20,374 bases of DNA from an uncultured Faecalibacterium sp. (GCA_937915335.1 CALDLZ010000059.1:1-20374), one strand, 5' to 3'. Positions 1 to 6,694 are shown, numbered from the stretch's first letter. The notes: a model not told the origin generated them from the sequence alone. Translations and numbers: made by a program.

Positions 1-104
1 GTATCTCTTCGATACAGCGATCATTTTACATAAAAATGACACAGCCGCCCGGTGCAGGGGTCAAAGCTGCAACGGACGGCCGCGTGTCAAAAGGAGGATT
101 TCTT

Positions 105-130
105 CCCGCCCGTGCGTGGACACAGGCGGG
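105..130. repeat. Short GC-rich inverted repeat downstream of the DUF3793 gene
   Basis: CCCGCC (105-110) is matched by GGCGGG (125-130) around a 14-base loop. It lies just beyond the stop of the minus-strand DUF3793 gene, where a terminator would be expected, but no T tract follows on the minus strand. It is at best a weak terminator. An AT-rich hairpin, TCATTTT (21-27) with AAAATGA (33-39), lies further on. Nothing else recognisable was seen in bases 1-169. Confidence 0.3.
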
Positions 131-169
131 CGCCAGGATAAAAAGAGAGTATTGGTAGAGAATGACTTG

Positions 170-748
170 TTAAGCCGCCACAGCAAGGCGGAAAATGGGG
201 GTGCCCTCGTGGAACAGGCGTAGATACACTTTGGTGCACTTGTTCAGCTGGGCAAAGTGGCGGGCGGCGGCATCAGGGTCACCGTAGGCCTTCCAGCAGC
301 CGCAGCAAGTAAAGTTGCGGCCCTGATTTTTGATGAAGCCCACCACATCGGTGAGCGGATAACCAAGAAACACGCCGATCTCATGGGGGAAGTCGGCATC
401 ACAGCACAGCCGCCGGGACAACTGCCGCAGCATGCTGTCACAGTCGGAAGCATTCTCCGGCAGGGTGTAGCCCTCGCAGTGCAGGAACTCCCGCACCGTT
501 TCATCGGCCAGCACCTGGCGCAGACGGCTCTCACGATAGACATAAATAAGATACCGGTGGGTGTGGACGCAGCCCTTGAGGACACGAACCTTCAGGCCCT
601 TCTCCCCCAGCTGGTCATTCCAGCGGCGCACCCGCGCGGCCAGATCAGCACAGTCCCGTGTCTCGTAGCGGAACAATCCGGCAGCTTTCAGGCTTGCCAG
701 CACCGGCGCGCACTGTTCGATCATCACGGTCTCAAAATTACGCTCCAT
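170..748 (-). CDS. DUF3793 family protein (Cys-rich, function unknown)
   Basis: A 192-aa protein of the DUF3793 family, which occurs in anaerobic Firmicutes and has no established activity. The family signature is clear: PHEIGVFLGYP at residues 121-131, then GFIKNQG and a CCGCWKAYGD block at 148-157. It has eleven cysteines (for example 13, 33, 60, 115, 116, 148, 149, 151 and 171), which would suit a metal or redox role; that is inference. No signal peptide or membrane segment is visible, so it is probably cytoplasmic. The ATG at 748 is chosen because GGAGGG lies about nine bases upstream; an 18-codon upstream extension lacks a ribosome site. Upstream lie two promoters, each with a GTTAG-N6-CTAAC operator, so expression is probably under repressor control, perhaps by a metal-responsive regulator. 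From memory, relatives often sit near ferrous-iron transport or flavodoxin genes; none is in this window. Confidence 0.85.
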   Translation of the reverse strand: MERNFETVMIEQCAPVLASLKAAGLFRYETRDCADLAARVRRWNDQLGEKGLKVRVLKGCVHTHRYLIYVYRESRLRQVLADETVREFLHCEGYTLPENASDCDSMLRQLSRRLCCDADFPHEIGVFLGYPLTDVVGFIKNQGRNFTCCGCWKAYGDPDAAARHFAQLNKCTKVYLRLFHEGTPIFRLAVAA

Positions 749-819
749 GGCCGGTGCCCTCCGCTTTTCATTCCGGGAACAGCATTCCCCGCCGTGGTGC
801 ATTCTATGCAGGCACGGTA

Positions 820-835
820 GTTAGATATTCCTAAC
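820..835. promoter_or_regulatory. Palindromic operator copy 2 (GTTAG-N6-CTAAC)
   Basis: GTTAG (820-824) and CTAAC (831-835) form a perfect 5-bp inverted repeat around six bases. It starts five bases beyond the -10 box of the downstream promoter for the DUF3793 gene, so it covers the predicted transcription start. The same palindrome recurs at 889-904. The TTAG/CTAA half-sites resemble those of DtxR/IdeR-type metalloregulators, although the classical box has much closer half-sites; the regulator is unknown. Confidence 0.6.
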
Positions 836-840
836 CTACA

Positions 841-870
841 ATTCTAAAAGAATGCGGCACAGGCAATCAA
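841..870 (-). promoter_or_regulatory. Downstream promoter (P2) of the DUF3793 gene
   Basis: Read on the minus strand: -35 TTGATT (865-870), 18-base spacer, -10 TAGAAT (841-846). The predicted start near 834 falls inside the operator at 820-835. Confidence 0.5.
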
Positions 871-888
871 CCTGCTGACCGCTTCGTG

Positions 889-904
889 GTTAGTCATTTC
901 TAAC
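889..904. promoter_or_regulatory. Palindromic operator copy 1 (GTTAG-N6-CTAAC)
   Basis: GTTAG (889-893) and CTAAC (900-904) are perfect 5-bp arms around six bases. It is the same palindrome as 820-835, 69 bp away. It sits eight bases past the -10 of the upstream promoter, covering the predicted start, the usual position for a repressor site. Confidence 0.6.
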
Positions 905-912
905 GTGGCATT

Positions 913-941
913 ATCTTACCACAGCTTTGGGAGAGTGTCAA
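913..941 (-). promoter_or_regulatory. Upstream promoter (P1) of the DUF3793 gene
   Basis: On the minus strand: consensus -35 TTGACA (936-941), 17-base spacer, -10 TAAGAT (913-918) preceded by an extended TGG. The start is predicted near 906, immediately before operator copy 1. Transcripts would then also run through operator copy 2 in the leader. Confidence 0.6.
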
Positions 942-982
942 GGGGTTTTGAAAAGTTTTTGACCGAGAACTTTTTGCGTATG

Positions 983-1011
983 TTGCGGCGTGTCGAAATT
1001 CATGGTATACT
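983..1011 (+). promoter_or_regulatory. Promoter of the small peptide mRNA
   Basis: -35 TTGCGG (983-988), 17-base spacer, -10 TATACT (1006-1011) with an extended TGG immediately before it. The start is predicted near 1018, just ahead of a CGCTG-GAAA-CAGCG tetraloop hairpin (1020-1033) that would cap the 5' end. Confidence 0.65.
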
Positions 1012-1097
1012 GTACTTGTCGCTGGAAACAGCGAGGAAAAGGTGCTGCACATACGGCAGGCGGGTTGGCCTCCCACTTCCCGAAAGGGGGTGAGTGA

Positions 1098-1160
1098 ATG
1101 CCGATTACTTTGACATTCCACTTGTTTGGACTTACGTTCACGATTCGGATCAAAAAGTAA
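1098..1160 (+). CDS. Candidate type I toxin-like 20-aa peptide
   Basis: An ORF of 20 codons encoding MPITLTFHLFGLTFTIRIKK. It alternates hydrophobic and polar residues and ends in Arg and two Lys, so it could be a membrane-active beta-type or amphipathic peptide; this is inference. The start is supported by GGGGG (1086-1090) seven bases upstream of the ATG. That run is also the 3' arm of a GAAA-loop hairpin, so translation is probably blocked by structure. The TAA stop runs into the 5' arm of a hairpin shared with the predicted antisense RNA. I recall similar short ORFs of TxTxHxxxxTxTxxxKK pattern in other gut clostridia, but cannot confirm it here. Too short for homology-based assignment; it could instead be a leader peptide. 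Confidence 0.55.
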   Translation: MPITLTFHLFGLTFTIRIKK

Positions 1161-1245
1161 AACCGCCACCTCGGCCAAGGTGACGGTTTTCAGATGAAAA
1201 CTTCACATTGAAAGAGGCCAACCGCTTGTCGCAGCGCCTTTTTCT
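1151..1245 (-). ncRNA. Predicted antisense RNA (candidate antitoxin)
   Basis: A consensus minus-strand promoter (1252-1280) should start transcription near 1245. The hairpin at 1159-1190, followed on the minus strand by TTTTACTTTTTG, should end it near 1151, giving roughly 95 nt. The RNA would be fully complementary to the 3' third of the peptide mRNA, including the stop codon. It would also cover the GAGGCCAACCGC element that otherwise pairs with the mRNA 5' leader. This convergent layout with a shared terminator is the one known for Fst, TxpA/RatA and BsrG/SR4. No expression evidence is available. Confidence 0.5.
1159..1190. terminator. Bidirectional terminator hairpin at the peptide stop codon
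   Basis: AAAACCG (1159-1165) pairs with CGGTTTT (1184-1190), and CACCT (1167-1171) with AGGTG (1178-1182), with one C/A mismatch and a six-base loop. The arms are A-rich on one side and T-rich on the other, so it can act on both strands. The minus-strand T tail is the better one. Confidence 0.6.
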
Positions 1246-1254
1246 ATTTATAGT
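1226..1254 (+). promoter_or_regulatory. Possible promoter of the kinase gene
   Basis: TTGTCG (1226-1231), 17-base spacer, TATAGT (1249-1254), 38 bases before the kinase ATG. It overlaps the 3' end of the peptide mRNA and the antisense -10, so the two would interfere if both were used. The match is moderate. Confidence 0.35.
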
Positions 1255-1280
1255 ATAGTCAATTTTTTATGCTTTGTCAA
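1252..1280 (-). promoter_or_regulatory. Consensus antisense promoter facing the peptide gene
   Basis: On the minus strand: -35 TTGACA (1275-1280, 6/6), 17-base spacer, -10 TATACT (1252-1257, 5/6). This is among the best promoter matches in the window, yet no minus-strand protein gene lies between it and the DUF3793 promoters. It points into the peptide locus. Confidence 0.65.
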
Positions 1281-1291
1281 GAAGGACACTT

Positions 1292-1876
1292 ATGATTTCA
1301 ACCAACCCCTCCACCCTTGTGGAAAAAATCTCCGCCTTACTCTCGGCCCGTCCTGCTGCCCCGGTGCTGGTGGCTTTGGACGGCCGATGCGGCAGCGGCA
1401 AGACAACGCTGGCGGCGCAGCTGGCACAGCAGTTCCCCCAGAGCATCGTGGTACACACTGATGACTTTTACCTGCCCCCTGCTGACCGTGTGGCGGGCTG
1501 GGAGCATATTCCCTGCGCTAATATGGACTTAAAGCGTCTGCGTGCCGAAGTGCTCACCCCCGCACGGGCCGGGCTGGCTGTCCCCTACCGGGCCTATTCC
1601 TGCCGGGAGAGTACCTACCTGCCCCGGCAGCTTTTCGCACCCCAGCCCCTTGTGCTTGTGGAGGGCAGTTACAGCCACCACCCTGCCCTTGCAGACTGCT
1701 ATGACCTGAAGGTGTTCGTCACCTGCTCCAGGGAAGAGCAGGCCAGCCGCCTGATGGCCCGGGAAGGCGAGCGCTATCCCAATTTTACCTCCCGCTGGAT
1801 CCCGCTGGAGGAGGGGTATTTTGCAGAATTCGCGATTGAGCAGGCCGCTGATATCCTCATGGACACGACCTGTTAA
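1292..1876 (+). CDS. Uridine kinase-like P-loop NTPase
   Basis: A 194-aa soluble protein of the uridine kinase/phosphoribulokinase-like P-loop group, which phosphorylates a nucleoside or another small hydroxyl-bearing substrate with ATP. The Walker A motif GRCGSGKTT is at residues 31-39, after a hydrophobic strand (PVLVALD). A DDFY motif follows, as in uridine kinases, then LVEGSY and a C-terminal part with an SRxMxRE-type arginine stretch that resembles the LID region. At 194 aa it is close to short uridine-kinase-like proteins. The ATG at 1292 is preferred because GAAGGA lies about seven bases upstream; an in-frame TTG at 1274 is less likely. It is followed by the ABC genes on the same strand after 95 bases. 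The true substrate cannot be read from sequence, so no gene name is given. Confidence 0.8.
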   Translation: MISTNPSTLVEKISALLSARPAAPVLVALDGRCGSGKTTLAAQLAQQFPQSIVVHTDDFYLPPADRVAGWEHIPCANMDLKRLRAEVLTPARAGLAVPYRAYSCRESTYLPRQLFAPQPLVLVEGSYSHHPALADCYDLKVFVTCSREEQASRLMAREGERYPNFTSRWIPLEEGYFAEFAIEQAADILMDTTC

Positions 1877-1903
1877 CTTTTTGCAAATTCCCCTGCTCTG
1901 CCC

Positions 1904-1932
1904 CTGCAAACCTGCCGCAAATATGCTATATT
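1904..1932 (+). promoter_or_regulatory. Possible promoter of the ABC exporter genes
   Basis: CTGCAA (1904-1909), 17-base spacer, TATATT (1927-1932), 39 bases before the ATPase start. The -35 is weak, so read-through from the kinase gene is also possible; no terminator is visible between them. Confidence 0.4.
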
Positions 1933-1971
1933 TAAGATGGATTTATATTTTTGCAAGGCAAGGAGCGACGT

Positions 1972-2676
1972 ATGGAGCATTTTGTGCAGTTTGAGGATGT
2001 TTCCAAATATTATCAGACCGGCAGTGTCCGCATTGCGGCGGCCGATCACCTGAATTTTTATGTGGACAAGGGCGAGTTCTGCGTCATCGTCGGCCCCTCG
2101 GGCGCAGGCAAGACCACCCTGTTGAACATTCTGGGCGGCATGGACACCTGCGACGAGGGCCATGTATGGCTGGACGGGCAGGACGTGAGCCACTTTACCG
2201 AAAAGGAACTGACCACCTACCGCCGGTACGATGTAGGTTTCGTGTTCCAGTTCTACAATCTGGTGCAGAACCTGACCGCACTGGAAAACGTGGAGCTGGC
2301 CAGCGAGATCTGTCGTGACCCACTGGACCCCGCCGCCACACTGGAAAGTGTGGGCCTGGGTGAGCGGCTCAACAATTTCCCGGCCCAGCTTTCGGGTGGC
2401 GAGCAGCAGCGCGTCTCCATTGCCCGGGCGCTGGCCAAGAACCCCAAACTCCTGCTCTGTGACGAACCCACCGGCGCATTGGACTACAAGACCGGCAAGC
2501 AGGTGCTGGCCCTGCTCCAGCAGACCTGCCGCGAGACTGGCCGCACCGTCATCGTCATCACCCACAACACGGCCCTGACGGCCATGGCTGACCGGATCAT
2601 TCAGGTCAAGAGCGGGCAGATCCTGTCCAACAAGGTCAACGAGCACCCGGTGCCGGTGGAACAAATCGAGTGGTGA
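1972..2676 (+). CDS. ABC transporter ATP-binding protein (MacB/LolD type)
   Basis: A 234-aa ATPase of the MacB/LolD/FtsE group that energises FtsX-type permeases. Walker [10 protein letters not shown] is at residues 41-49, the Q-loop in FVFQFYNLV, signature LSGGEQQR at 140-147, Walker [12 protein letters not shown] at 161-171, and the switch histidine in VIVITHN. Length and motifs are complete. The ATG at 1972 has AAGGAG seven bases upstream; a TTG seven codons earlier has no ribosome site. It is followed immediately by its permease, whose ATG lies five bases past this stop, so the two are almost certainly translationally coupled. Such pairs export peptides or lipids, or act on the cell envelope, rather than import nutrients. 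The substrate is unknown. Confidence 0.93.
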   Translation: MEHFVQFEDVSKYYQTGSVRIAAADHLNFYVDKGEFCVIVGPSGAGKTTLLNILGGMDTCDEGHVWLDGQDVSHFTEKELTTYRRYDVGFVFQFYNLVQNLTALENVELASEICRDPLDPAATLESVGLGERLNNFPAQLSGGEQQRVSIARALAKNPKLLLCDEPTGALDYKTGKQVLALLQQTCRETGRTVIVITHNTALTAMADRIIQVKSGQILSNKVNEHPVPVEQIEW

Positions 2677-2681
2677 CCGCT

Positions 2682-5600
2682 ATGCAGAAAAGCTATCGTA
2701 AAAATATCCGGCGGGATTTCCGGAGCAACCTGAACCGGTTCCTCTCCCTGTTCGGCATCGTGGCGCTGGGCGTGATGATGCTGACGGGTCTGGTCAGTTT
2801 TGCCCCCAGTATGCGCACCGCCGGGCAGAAATATTATGTGGCGCAGAACGTGTTTGACCTGCGGGTGCTCTCCACGCTGGGACTCTCGGAGGAGGATATC
2901 TCCGATATCGCTGCCACCGAGGGTGTCAGCGCCGTGATGCCCGTGAAATATCTGGATGCGGTGGGCCAGTGGTCCACCTCCACAGACGGTGCCGTGATCC
3001 GGGTGCAGCAGCTTCCCGCCGACCCGGATGCCGAGACCGAGAGCAACATGAACCGGCTGACCCTGCTGGAAGGCCGGATGCCCGAGGCCTCCAACGAGTG
3101 CGTGGTACAGGTACTGGGCCACGGCGACCCCATCCCGCTGGGCACCGTGCTCACCCTGCCCGACGACACCGAGAACATCCGCCACACCAAATACACCGTG
3201 GTGGGCCGTGTGCAGGATCCCCAGTATTTTTCCGCCAGTCAGGAGACCAGCACTGCCGGTGACGGCATTCTGGATGCCTTTGCCTTTGTTCCAGATGGCG
3301 AATTGACCACGGATTATTATACGGCATGTTATCTCAAGGTTGCAGATGCCGCTCAGTATGACAATTACAGCGACGAATACCAGACAGCGGTGGACGCTGT
3401 GGCTGACCGGCTGGAAAGCATCAGTGAAGAGCACTGCGTCACCCGCCGGGCACAGCTCATCAATGATGCCACCACCCAGCTGGACGAGGCCAAGCAGACT
3501 TACCGCGAGCAGAAGGCCGAAGCCGAACGCCAGTTCGCCGAAGCCGAGCAGAAGCTGGATGATGCCCAGAAGCAGTTGAATACCGCCAAGGCCCAGCTGG
3601 ACGCGGGAGAAGCCGAGCTTGCCGCCCAGAAGTCCGCCCTGCCCGACACCATGCAGAGCGGTGCCGACACGCTGGTAAGCAGCGAAGAACAAGTGCTGGA
3701 ATTTGAGGATCAGCTCCAGCAGATCGAACTTCTGGTCAACCTGAAGCAGGTGGCCGACCCGCTGTTGGGTTATGCCGAGACAGCCCTGAATAACGCTCAG
3801 AAGGCGCTGGACGATGCCGAGCCCGAGGACGAGGAGTACACCGAACTGCGGGACGCTTTGCAAAAGGCGCAGGATGCCTATGATAATATCAACGGACAGC
3901 TAAACGGCTATCAGGCTCAGCTGGATGCAGGCAAGCAGCAGATGTACGCCCAGGGGCTCATCTCCTCGCCCAGCCTCTCCAACACCGACCTTGTCACCGA
4001 GGCCAAAGCCGCCCTGCGCAAAATGAAGGTGCAGCTGCTGCAGGGCCAGCTCCAATTGAGCACCGGCACCGCCACGGCCTATACCCAGTTCGAGGCCGCG
4101 CGTACCCAGCTGGACGAGGGCTGGGCGGAGTACAACTCCGGCAAAGAGCAGCTGGATACTTCCCGCGCCGAGTACGAAACGCAGAAGGCCGATGCCGAGC
4201 AGAAGCTTGCCGATGGCCAGCAGCAGATCAACGATGCCGAGGAAAAGATCAGCGATATCCAGAACGGTGAGTGGTACGTGCTGGACCGCGGCAGCACCAT
4301 GAGCATGGTCACGCTGGAGCAGTACGCCGACCGGATGGCCGCCATCGCGCGGGTGTTCCCGGTGTTCTTCTTCCTGGTGGCGGCACTGGTGGCCTCCACC
4401 ACCATGACCCGCATGGTGGATGAAAACCGCCTGCAGATGGGTACTCTGAAGGCCCTGGGCTATTCCAACGCCAGCATTGCGGGCAAGTACCTGCTCTACG
4501 GCATCGCCGCCAGCGTACTGGGCAGCATCGTGGGCATGGCCGTTGGCTTTGTGGTATTCCCCACCATCATCTGGTACGCTTACCGCACCGTGATGTTCTC
4601 CATCCCCACCTTTACCTTACACTTCTACCCGGGCATGGCACTGGGCAGCGTGGCCCTGAGCGCCGCTGTCATCGGGCTTTCCACCCTTCAGGCCTGCCAC
4701 GCCAGCCTGAAGGAAAAGACCGCTTCCCTGCTGCTGCCCCGTGCCCCTGTGGCAGGCAAGCGCATCTTCCTCGAGTACCTGACCCCGCTGTGGAAGCGGA
4801 TGAGCTTTTCCCAGAAAACCACCGCCCGCAACCTGTTCCGGTATAAAAAGCGCTTCTTTATGACAGTTCTGGGGGTTGCTGGCTGCACGGCCCTGCTCCT
4901 CATCGGCTTCGGCATTCAGGATTCCCTGCTGCCCATGCTGACCAAGCAGACCACCGAGCTGACACACGCCGACCTCACTATTTCTCTCAGCGACGAAAAG
5001 GCCCTGACCATGGAAAATGGTCTGGCCGATCTGCTGGATTCCAGCAGCGAGATCTCCACCTGGGGCCGCTACTACACCAAGAGCGTCACCATCTATAACG
5101 CCGCCGGAGAAAAGGACACGGTCAGCCTGGTCGCCGCCGCGGACGAGAGCCAGATGACCCAGTATTTCACCTTCCGCACCCGGATCGGCCACAGGGCCAT
5201 CGGGTTTGACGATTCCAGTGTCATCCTGACCGAAAAGACCGCCGAGAAGCTGGATCTCTCGGTGGGCGACAGCTTCGAGGTGGAGACCGCTGACGGCGGG
5301 CGCAAAACTCTGACTCTGACCGGCATCACCGAGAACTACGTCTTTACCCGGTTGTATCTCTCCCAGAGTCAGCTCAAGAGCCTGAACGGCGGTTCCCTGC
5401 CCGCATGGAACACTGTTTTCGCCCAGACCGACTGCCCCAGCGACGATGCCCGCACAGCCCTCTCCTCTGACATTCTGGCCTGCAACTATGTCAGTACCGT
5501 TTCCTTCATCGAGGACACGACCCAGATGTTCGACGGTCTGATTGGCTGTCTGAACTATGTGGTCATGCTGGTCATCGTCTGCGCCGCCGCACTGGCCGCT

Positions 5601-5951
5601 GTGGTGCTCTACAACCTCATCAGTGTCAACCTGGGCGAGCGAAAAAAGGAGCTTGCCACCATCAAGGTACTGGGCTTCTACGATAAAGAGGTCTACCGCT
5701 ACATCTTCCGTGAGATCGACCTGCTCTCCTTCATCGGCTCGCTGGTGGGTCTGGCGCTGGGCGTGCCCCTGCACCAGTTCATCATCCGCACCGTGGAAAT
5801 GGACCAGATGATGTTCATCCGCTCCATCGCCCCCCGCAGCTTCGTGTTCAGCGTAGCGCTGACCATGCTCTTCAACTTCGCCGTCTGCCTGCTCATGCGC
5901 CGCCATGTAAAAAAGATCAGTATGGTCGAGAGCATGAAGGCACCGGAATAA
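2682..5951 (+). CDS. FtsX-like ABC permease with large coiled-coil insertion
   Basis: A 1089-aa permease with two FtsX units. Residues about 20-40 form the first membrane helix, followed by an extracellular domain. Residues about 253-525 are a long Ala/Glu/Gln/Lys-rich coiled coil with repeated AEAEQKLDDAQ- and TAKAQLDAGEAEL-type heptads. Three helices near 555-680 form the first FtsX domain, another helix lies near 725-745, then a second extracellular domain. The second FtsX domain is near 957-1075, containing GERKKELATIKVLGFYDKEV. The sequence ends in a short charged tail. It is the partner of the ATPase just upstream. The ATG at 2682 is favoured; GTG at 2670 would overlap the ATPase stop and add four residues. 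The extended coiled coil suggests a reach through the cell wall or sensing of an envelope component, as in large Firmicutes exporters; this is inference. No regulator gene is adjacent. Confidence 0.92.
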   Translation: MQKSYRKNIRRDFRSNLNRFLSLFGIVALGVMMLTGLVSFAPSMRTAGQKYYVAQNVFDLRVLSTLGLSEEDISDIAATEGVSAVMPVKYLDAVGQWSTSTDGAVIRVQQLPADPDAETESNMNRLTLLEGRMPEASNECVVQVLGHGDPIPLGTVLTLPDDTENIRHTKYTVVGRVQDPQYFSASQETSTAGDGILDAFAFVPDGELTTDYYTACYLKVADAAQYDNYSDEYQTAVDAVADRLESISEEHCVTRRAQLINDATTQLDEAKQTYREQKAEAERQFAEAEQKLDDAQKQLNTAKAQLDAGEAELAAQKSALPDTMQSGADTLVSSEEQVLEFEDQLQQIELLVNLKQVADPLLGYAETALNNAQKALDDAEPEDEEYTELRDALQKAQDAYDNINGQLNGYQAQLDAGKQQMYAQGLISSPSLSNTDLVTEAKAALRKMKVQLLQGQLQLSTGTATAYTQFEAARTQLDEGWAEYNSGKEQLDTSRAEYETQKADAEQKLADGQQQINDAEEKISDIQNGEWYVLDRGSTMSMVTLEQYADRMAAIARVFPVFFFLVAALVASTTMTRMVDENRLQMGTLKALGYSNASIAGKYLLYGIAASVLGSIVGMAVGFVVFPTIIWYAYRTVMFSIPTFTLHFYPGMALGSVALSAAVIGLSTLQACHASLKEKTASLLLPRAPVAGKRIFLEYLTPLWKRMSFSQKTTARNLFRYKKRFFMTVLGVAGCTALLLIGFGIQDSLLPMLTKQTTELTHADLTISLSDEKALTMENGLADLLDSSSEISTWGRYYTKSVTIYNAAGEKDTVSLVAAADESQMTQYFTFRTRIGHRAIGFDDSSVILTEKTAEKLDLSVGDSFEVETADGGRKTLTLTGITENYVFTRLYLSQSQLKSLNGGSLPAWNTVFAQTDCPSDDARTALSSDILACNYVSTVSFIEDTTQMFDGLIGCLNYVVMLVIVCAAALAAVVLYNLISVNLGERKKELATIKVLGFYDKEVYRYIFREIDLLSFIGSLVGLALGVPLHQFIIRTVEMDQMMFIRSIAPRSFVFSVALTMLFNFAVCLLMRRHVKKISMVESMKAPE

Positions 5952-5973
5952 ACAGTATTTTGCAGATTTTCAC

Positions 5974-6002
5974 TTGCATTCCCTATTCAATAGGAGTATA
6001 AT
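5974..6002 (+). promoter_or_regulatory. Promoter and operator of the type II toxin-antitoxin operon
   Basis: -35 TTGCAT (5974-5979), 17-base spacer, perfect -10 TATAAT (5997-6002). The spacer carries a perfect inverted repeat, CCTATT-C-AATAGG (5982-5994). This is a natural binding site for the XRE antitoxin or its complex with the toxin, giving the usual autorepression. Confidence 0.75.
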
Positions 6003-6036
6003 GCAATTAGAAGAATCTCCAAAGGAGGGTGCCGCT

Positions 6037-6369
6037 ATGGAACGAACGTTCATCATTCTCCCGGAGTTCGATAAAAATTGGAAGGCCATGGGGCTTTCTG
6101 ATGAGGATCTGCGCCGGTTGGAGAATGAGATCCTGCAAAATCCGGCTATTGGTGCAGTCATGCAGGGCACCGGCGGTCTGCGGAAAATGCGCTTTGCACT
6201 GGATAACCGGGGTAAAAGCGGAAGTGCCCGGGTCTGTTACGTAGATTTTGTGATTCAGGAAACGGTATTTCTCATCACTGCCTATCCCAAAAACGAAAAA
6301 GAAAACCTGAGCAAGGCTGAGCGGAACAGCATCCGCAAGGTTATTGAATACTTGGAACACACCATCTAA
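6037..6369 (+). CDS. RelE/HigB-like toxin of a type II toxin-antitoxin pair
   Basis: A 110-aa protein of the RelE/ParE superfamily. The pattern TGGLRKMRF...GKSGSARVCYVDF...VFLITAYPKNEKENLSKAE matches the HigB/RelE subgroup, in which the toxin is an mRNA endonuclease acting at the ribosome. Basic residues in LRKMRF, the Arg of SARV and the late Tyr/Lys pair are the likely active-site elements. The ATG at 6037 has AAAGGAGG eight bases upstream. The XRE antitoxin follows after 13 bases, so the order is toxin first, as in higBA-type loci. A promoter containing a palindrome lies directly upstream. Activity is inferred from family membership only. Confidence 0.88.
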   Translation: MERTFIILPEFDKNWKAMGLSDEDLRRLENEILQNPAIGAVMQGTGGLRKMRFALDNRGKSGSARVCYVDFVIQETVFLITAYPKNEKENLSKAERNSIRKVIEYLEHTI

Positions 6370-6382
6370 AGGGGTTGATTTT

Positions 6383-6694
6383 ATGAACGTGTACGACAGT
6401 ATTATGCAGGGACTGAACGAAGCAGTAGATTTCAGCAGGGGAAACTGCAAAAGTGCCCGGGTGCACAAGATCAGTGTCGCTCCTGTCCCCCAGTTTGGTG
6501 CTGATGATGTGAAGAGCATTCGTCACGATCTGGGTATGACACAGGTCGTATTTGCGTCTGTCATGGGGGTCTCCACCAAAACAGTGGAGGCTTGGGAGCA
6601 GGGTGTCAACGTCCCTAACGGCCCCTCCTGCCGTCTGCTGGGCTTTTACCGTGCCAGTCCTGCCAGTGCAAAGCAGCTGGTGCGGGAAGCCTGA
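6383..6694 (+). CDS. XRE-family HTH antitoxin (HigA/NadS-like)
   Basis: A 103-aa protein with a helix-turn-helix of the XRE type at about residues 40-85: KSIRHDLGMTQVVFASVMGV, then STKTVEAWEQGVNVPNGP. The N-terminal 35 residues probably contact the toxin. It should neutralise the RelE-like protein encoded just upstream and repress the operon at the palindrome in the promoter spacer. The ATG at 6383 is chosen because an AAAGGGG run lies about nine bases upstream; in-frame codons further 5' overlap the toxin gene and lack a ribosome site. The protein is close to the size of NadS/HigA-like antitoxins. A strong hairpin terminator follows the gene. Confidence 0.88.
   Translation: MNVYDSIMQGLNEAVDFSRGNCKSARVHKISVAPVPQFGADDVKSIRHDLGMTQVVFASVMGVSTKTVEAWEQGVNVPNGPSCRLLGFYRASPASAKQLVREA

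Larger units (their letters stand above)
1018..1243 (+). ncRNA. Structured mRNA of the small peptide, with long-range 5'-3' pairing
   Basis: The predicted transcript folds end to end. GGTGCTGC (1041-1048) pairs with GCAGCGCC (1231-1238), with one G-U pair. GCGGGTTGGCCTC (1060-1072) pairs with GAGGCCAACCGC (1214-1225), with a single-base bulge. TTTTT (1239-1243) follows directly. Inside, CCC GAAA GGG with flanking G-U pairs (1077-1090) buries the Shine-Dalgarno run GGGGG. A second hairpin (1159-1190) overlaps the stop codon. Such locked mRNAs are typical of Gram-positive type I toxins; the boundaries are predictions from the promoter and T run. Confidence 0.55.

Noticed and set aside
257..820. 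A 187-aa plus-strand frame over the DUF3793 gene
   Set aside because: It mirrors a conserved protein on the other strand and has no convincing ribosome site.
2601..5906. Long minus-strand open frames antisense to the ABC ATPase and permease (for example 2601-3863 and 4617-5906)
   Set aside because: They lie opposite a clear ABC operon in GC-rich DNA, have repetitive Gln/Gly/His-rich composition and no ribosome sites or family motifs.
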